Assembly: GCA_963972525.1 (NCBI GenBank)
Contig: CAXAUZ010000014.1
Location: 46,710-110,709 of the forward strand
Origin: Salinilacustrithrix sp003476595
GTDB taxonomy: Bacteria; Actinomycetota; Acidimicrobiia; Acidimicrobiales; Salinilacustritrichaceae
Length of the DNA: 64,000 bases
Direction of reading: 5' to 3'
Shown here: positions 63,856 to 64,000 of the stretch, one piece after another
How positions within the stretch are numbered: the stretch's first letter is position 1
Layout of the letters: each line of letters opens with the position of its first letter
The notes under the pieces: generated by a model
Told to the model about the DNA's origin: nothing
The model's database searches: none
The model's input: the letters and a program-made list of their open reading frames with translations, nothing else
Made by a program: the position numbers and the translations under genes

Positions 63856-64000
63856 GTGCTCGGTCCGCTCGGCGCAGCACTGGCCGTCTTCCTCGTCGTG
63901 ACCATCGCGCTGATCGCGCTCCGGTCGGCGAGCGACGTCATCGCGGGGGTGGGTGAGACGGCACCGGAGCGGGTGCCGTTCCTCGGCGGCTACCCGCCGG
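63856..64000 (+). CDS. Start of a membrane protein, cut by the window end
   Basis: From GTG 63856 the frame gives MLGPLGAALAVFLVVTIALIALRSA and SDVIAGVGETAPERVPFLGG before the window ends. The first 25 residues are one hydrophobic helix. GGAGGG lies about 9 bp upstream. Only about 48 residues are visible, too few to name a family. Its place just after a YHS gene makes a metal transporter possible. Confidence 0.6.
   Translation, partial: MLGPLGAALAVFLVVTIALIALRSASDVIAGVGETAPERVPFLGGYPP

Noticed and set aside
1..64000. CRISPR arrays, rRNA and tRNA genes
   Set aside because: No regularly spaced repeats with unique spacers and no recognisable structural RNA were seen by eye; a covariance-model scan would be decisive.

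Overview
The window is high-GC, densely coding actinobacterial DNA. A WhiB-like [4Fe-4S] regulator, a class E sortase, a DUF3105 protein, an SCO6880-type conjugation protein, and frequent GTG/TTG starts and ATGA overlaps all point to Actinomycetota. Acidimicrobiia is possible, but the sequence alone does not settle this. I found no rRNA, tRNA or CRISPR array.

Left flank (1-2474): sparse and decayed, with one unknown membrane protein and a methyltransferase pseudogene carrying a stop codon and a frameshift.

Mobile element (about 2475-30706): an integrative conjugative element-like block. Two overlapping tyrosine recombinases lie at the left end and an excisionase at the right. Near-identical 13-bp direct repeats (2475-2487 and 30694-30706) could be its attachment sites. 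Cargo and machinery run as follows: a secreted transglycosylase/M23 hydrolase; a type IV secretion operon (small membrane subunit, VirB8-like lipoprotein, VirB6/TrbL-like channel, SCO6880, VirB4-like ATPase, primase); an XRE-ImmA module; two orphan proteins with HEPN-like motifs; a VirD4-type coupling protein; ArdC-type proteins; a VapBC-like pair; a MobF relaxase-helicase; a WhiB-like regulator; and an excisionase. Four clusters of 12-bp-periodic CGGGA(C/G) repeats sit upstream of the element's key genes. They look like an element-wide control system.

Right half (30852-64000): a chromosomal or accessory region centred on envelope, copper and redox functions. A BlaI/MecI/CopY-family repressor with an M56 peptidase (32997-34300) lies among eleven copies of a 19-bp palindrome, consensus CTACGACATNATGTCGTAG. 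These precede a sortase, the repressor itself, a GAF histidine kinase/LuxR pair, a truncated YHS protein, cupredoxins, rhodaneses, small membrane proteins, an operon with a winged-helix-YHS fusion, and a CopC-CopD fusion. At four of these sites the palindrome abuts or contains the start codon. Further right are an ABC exporter, a TlpA/CcdA thiol-redox pair, a second two-component system, a Met/His-rich periplasmic protein, PCYCGC and DUF1573-like proteins, another cupredoxin, a cyclopropane-fatty-acid synthase homologue, an isoprenylcysteine methyltransferase-family protein and a YHS protein. Several decayed copies (permease, type II GAPDH, GH65 fragments) show repeated rearrangement of this half.
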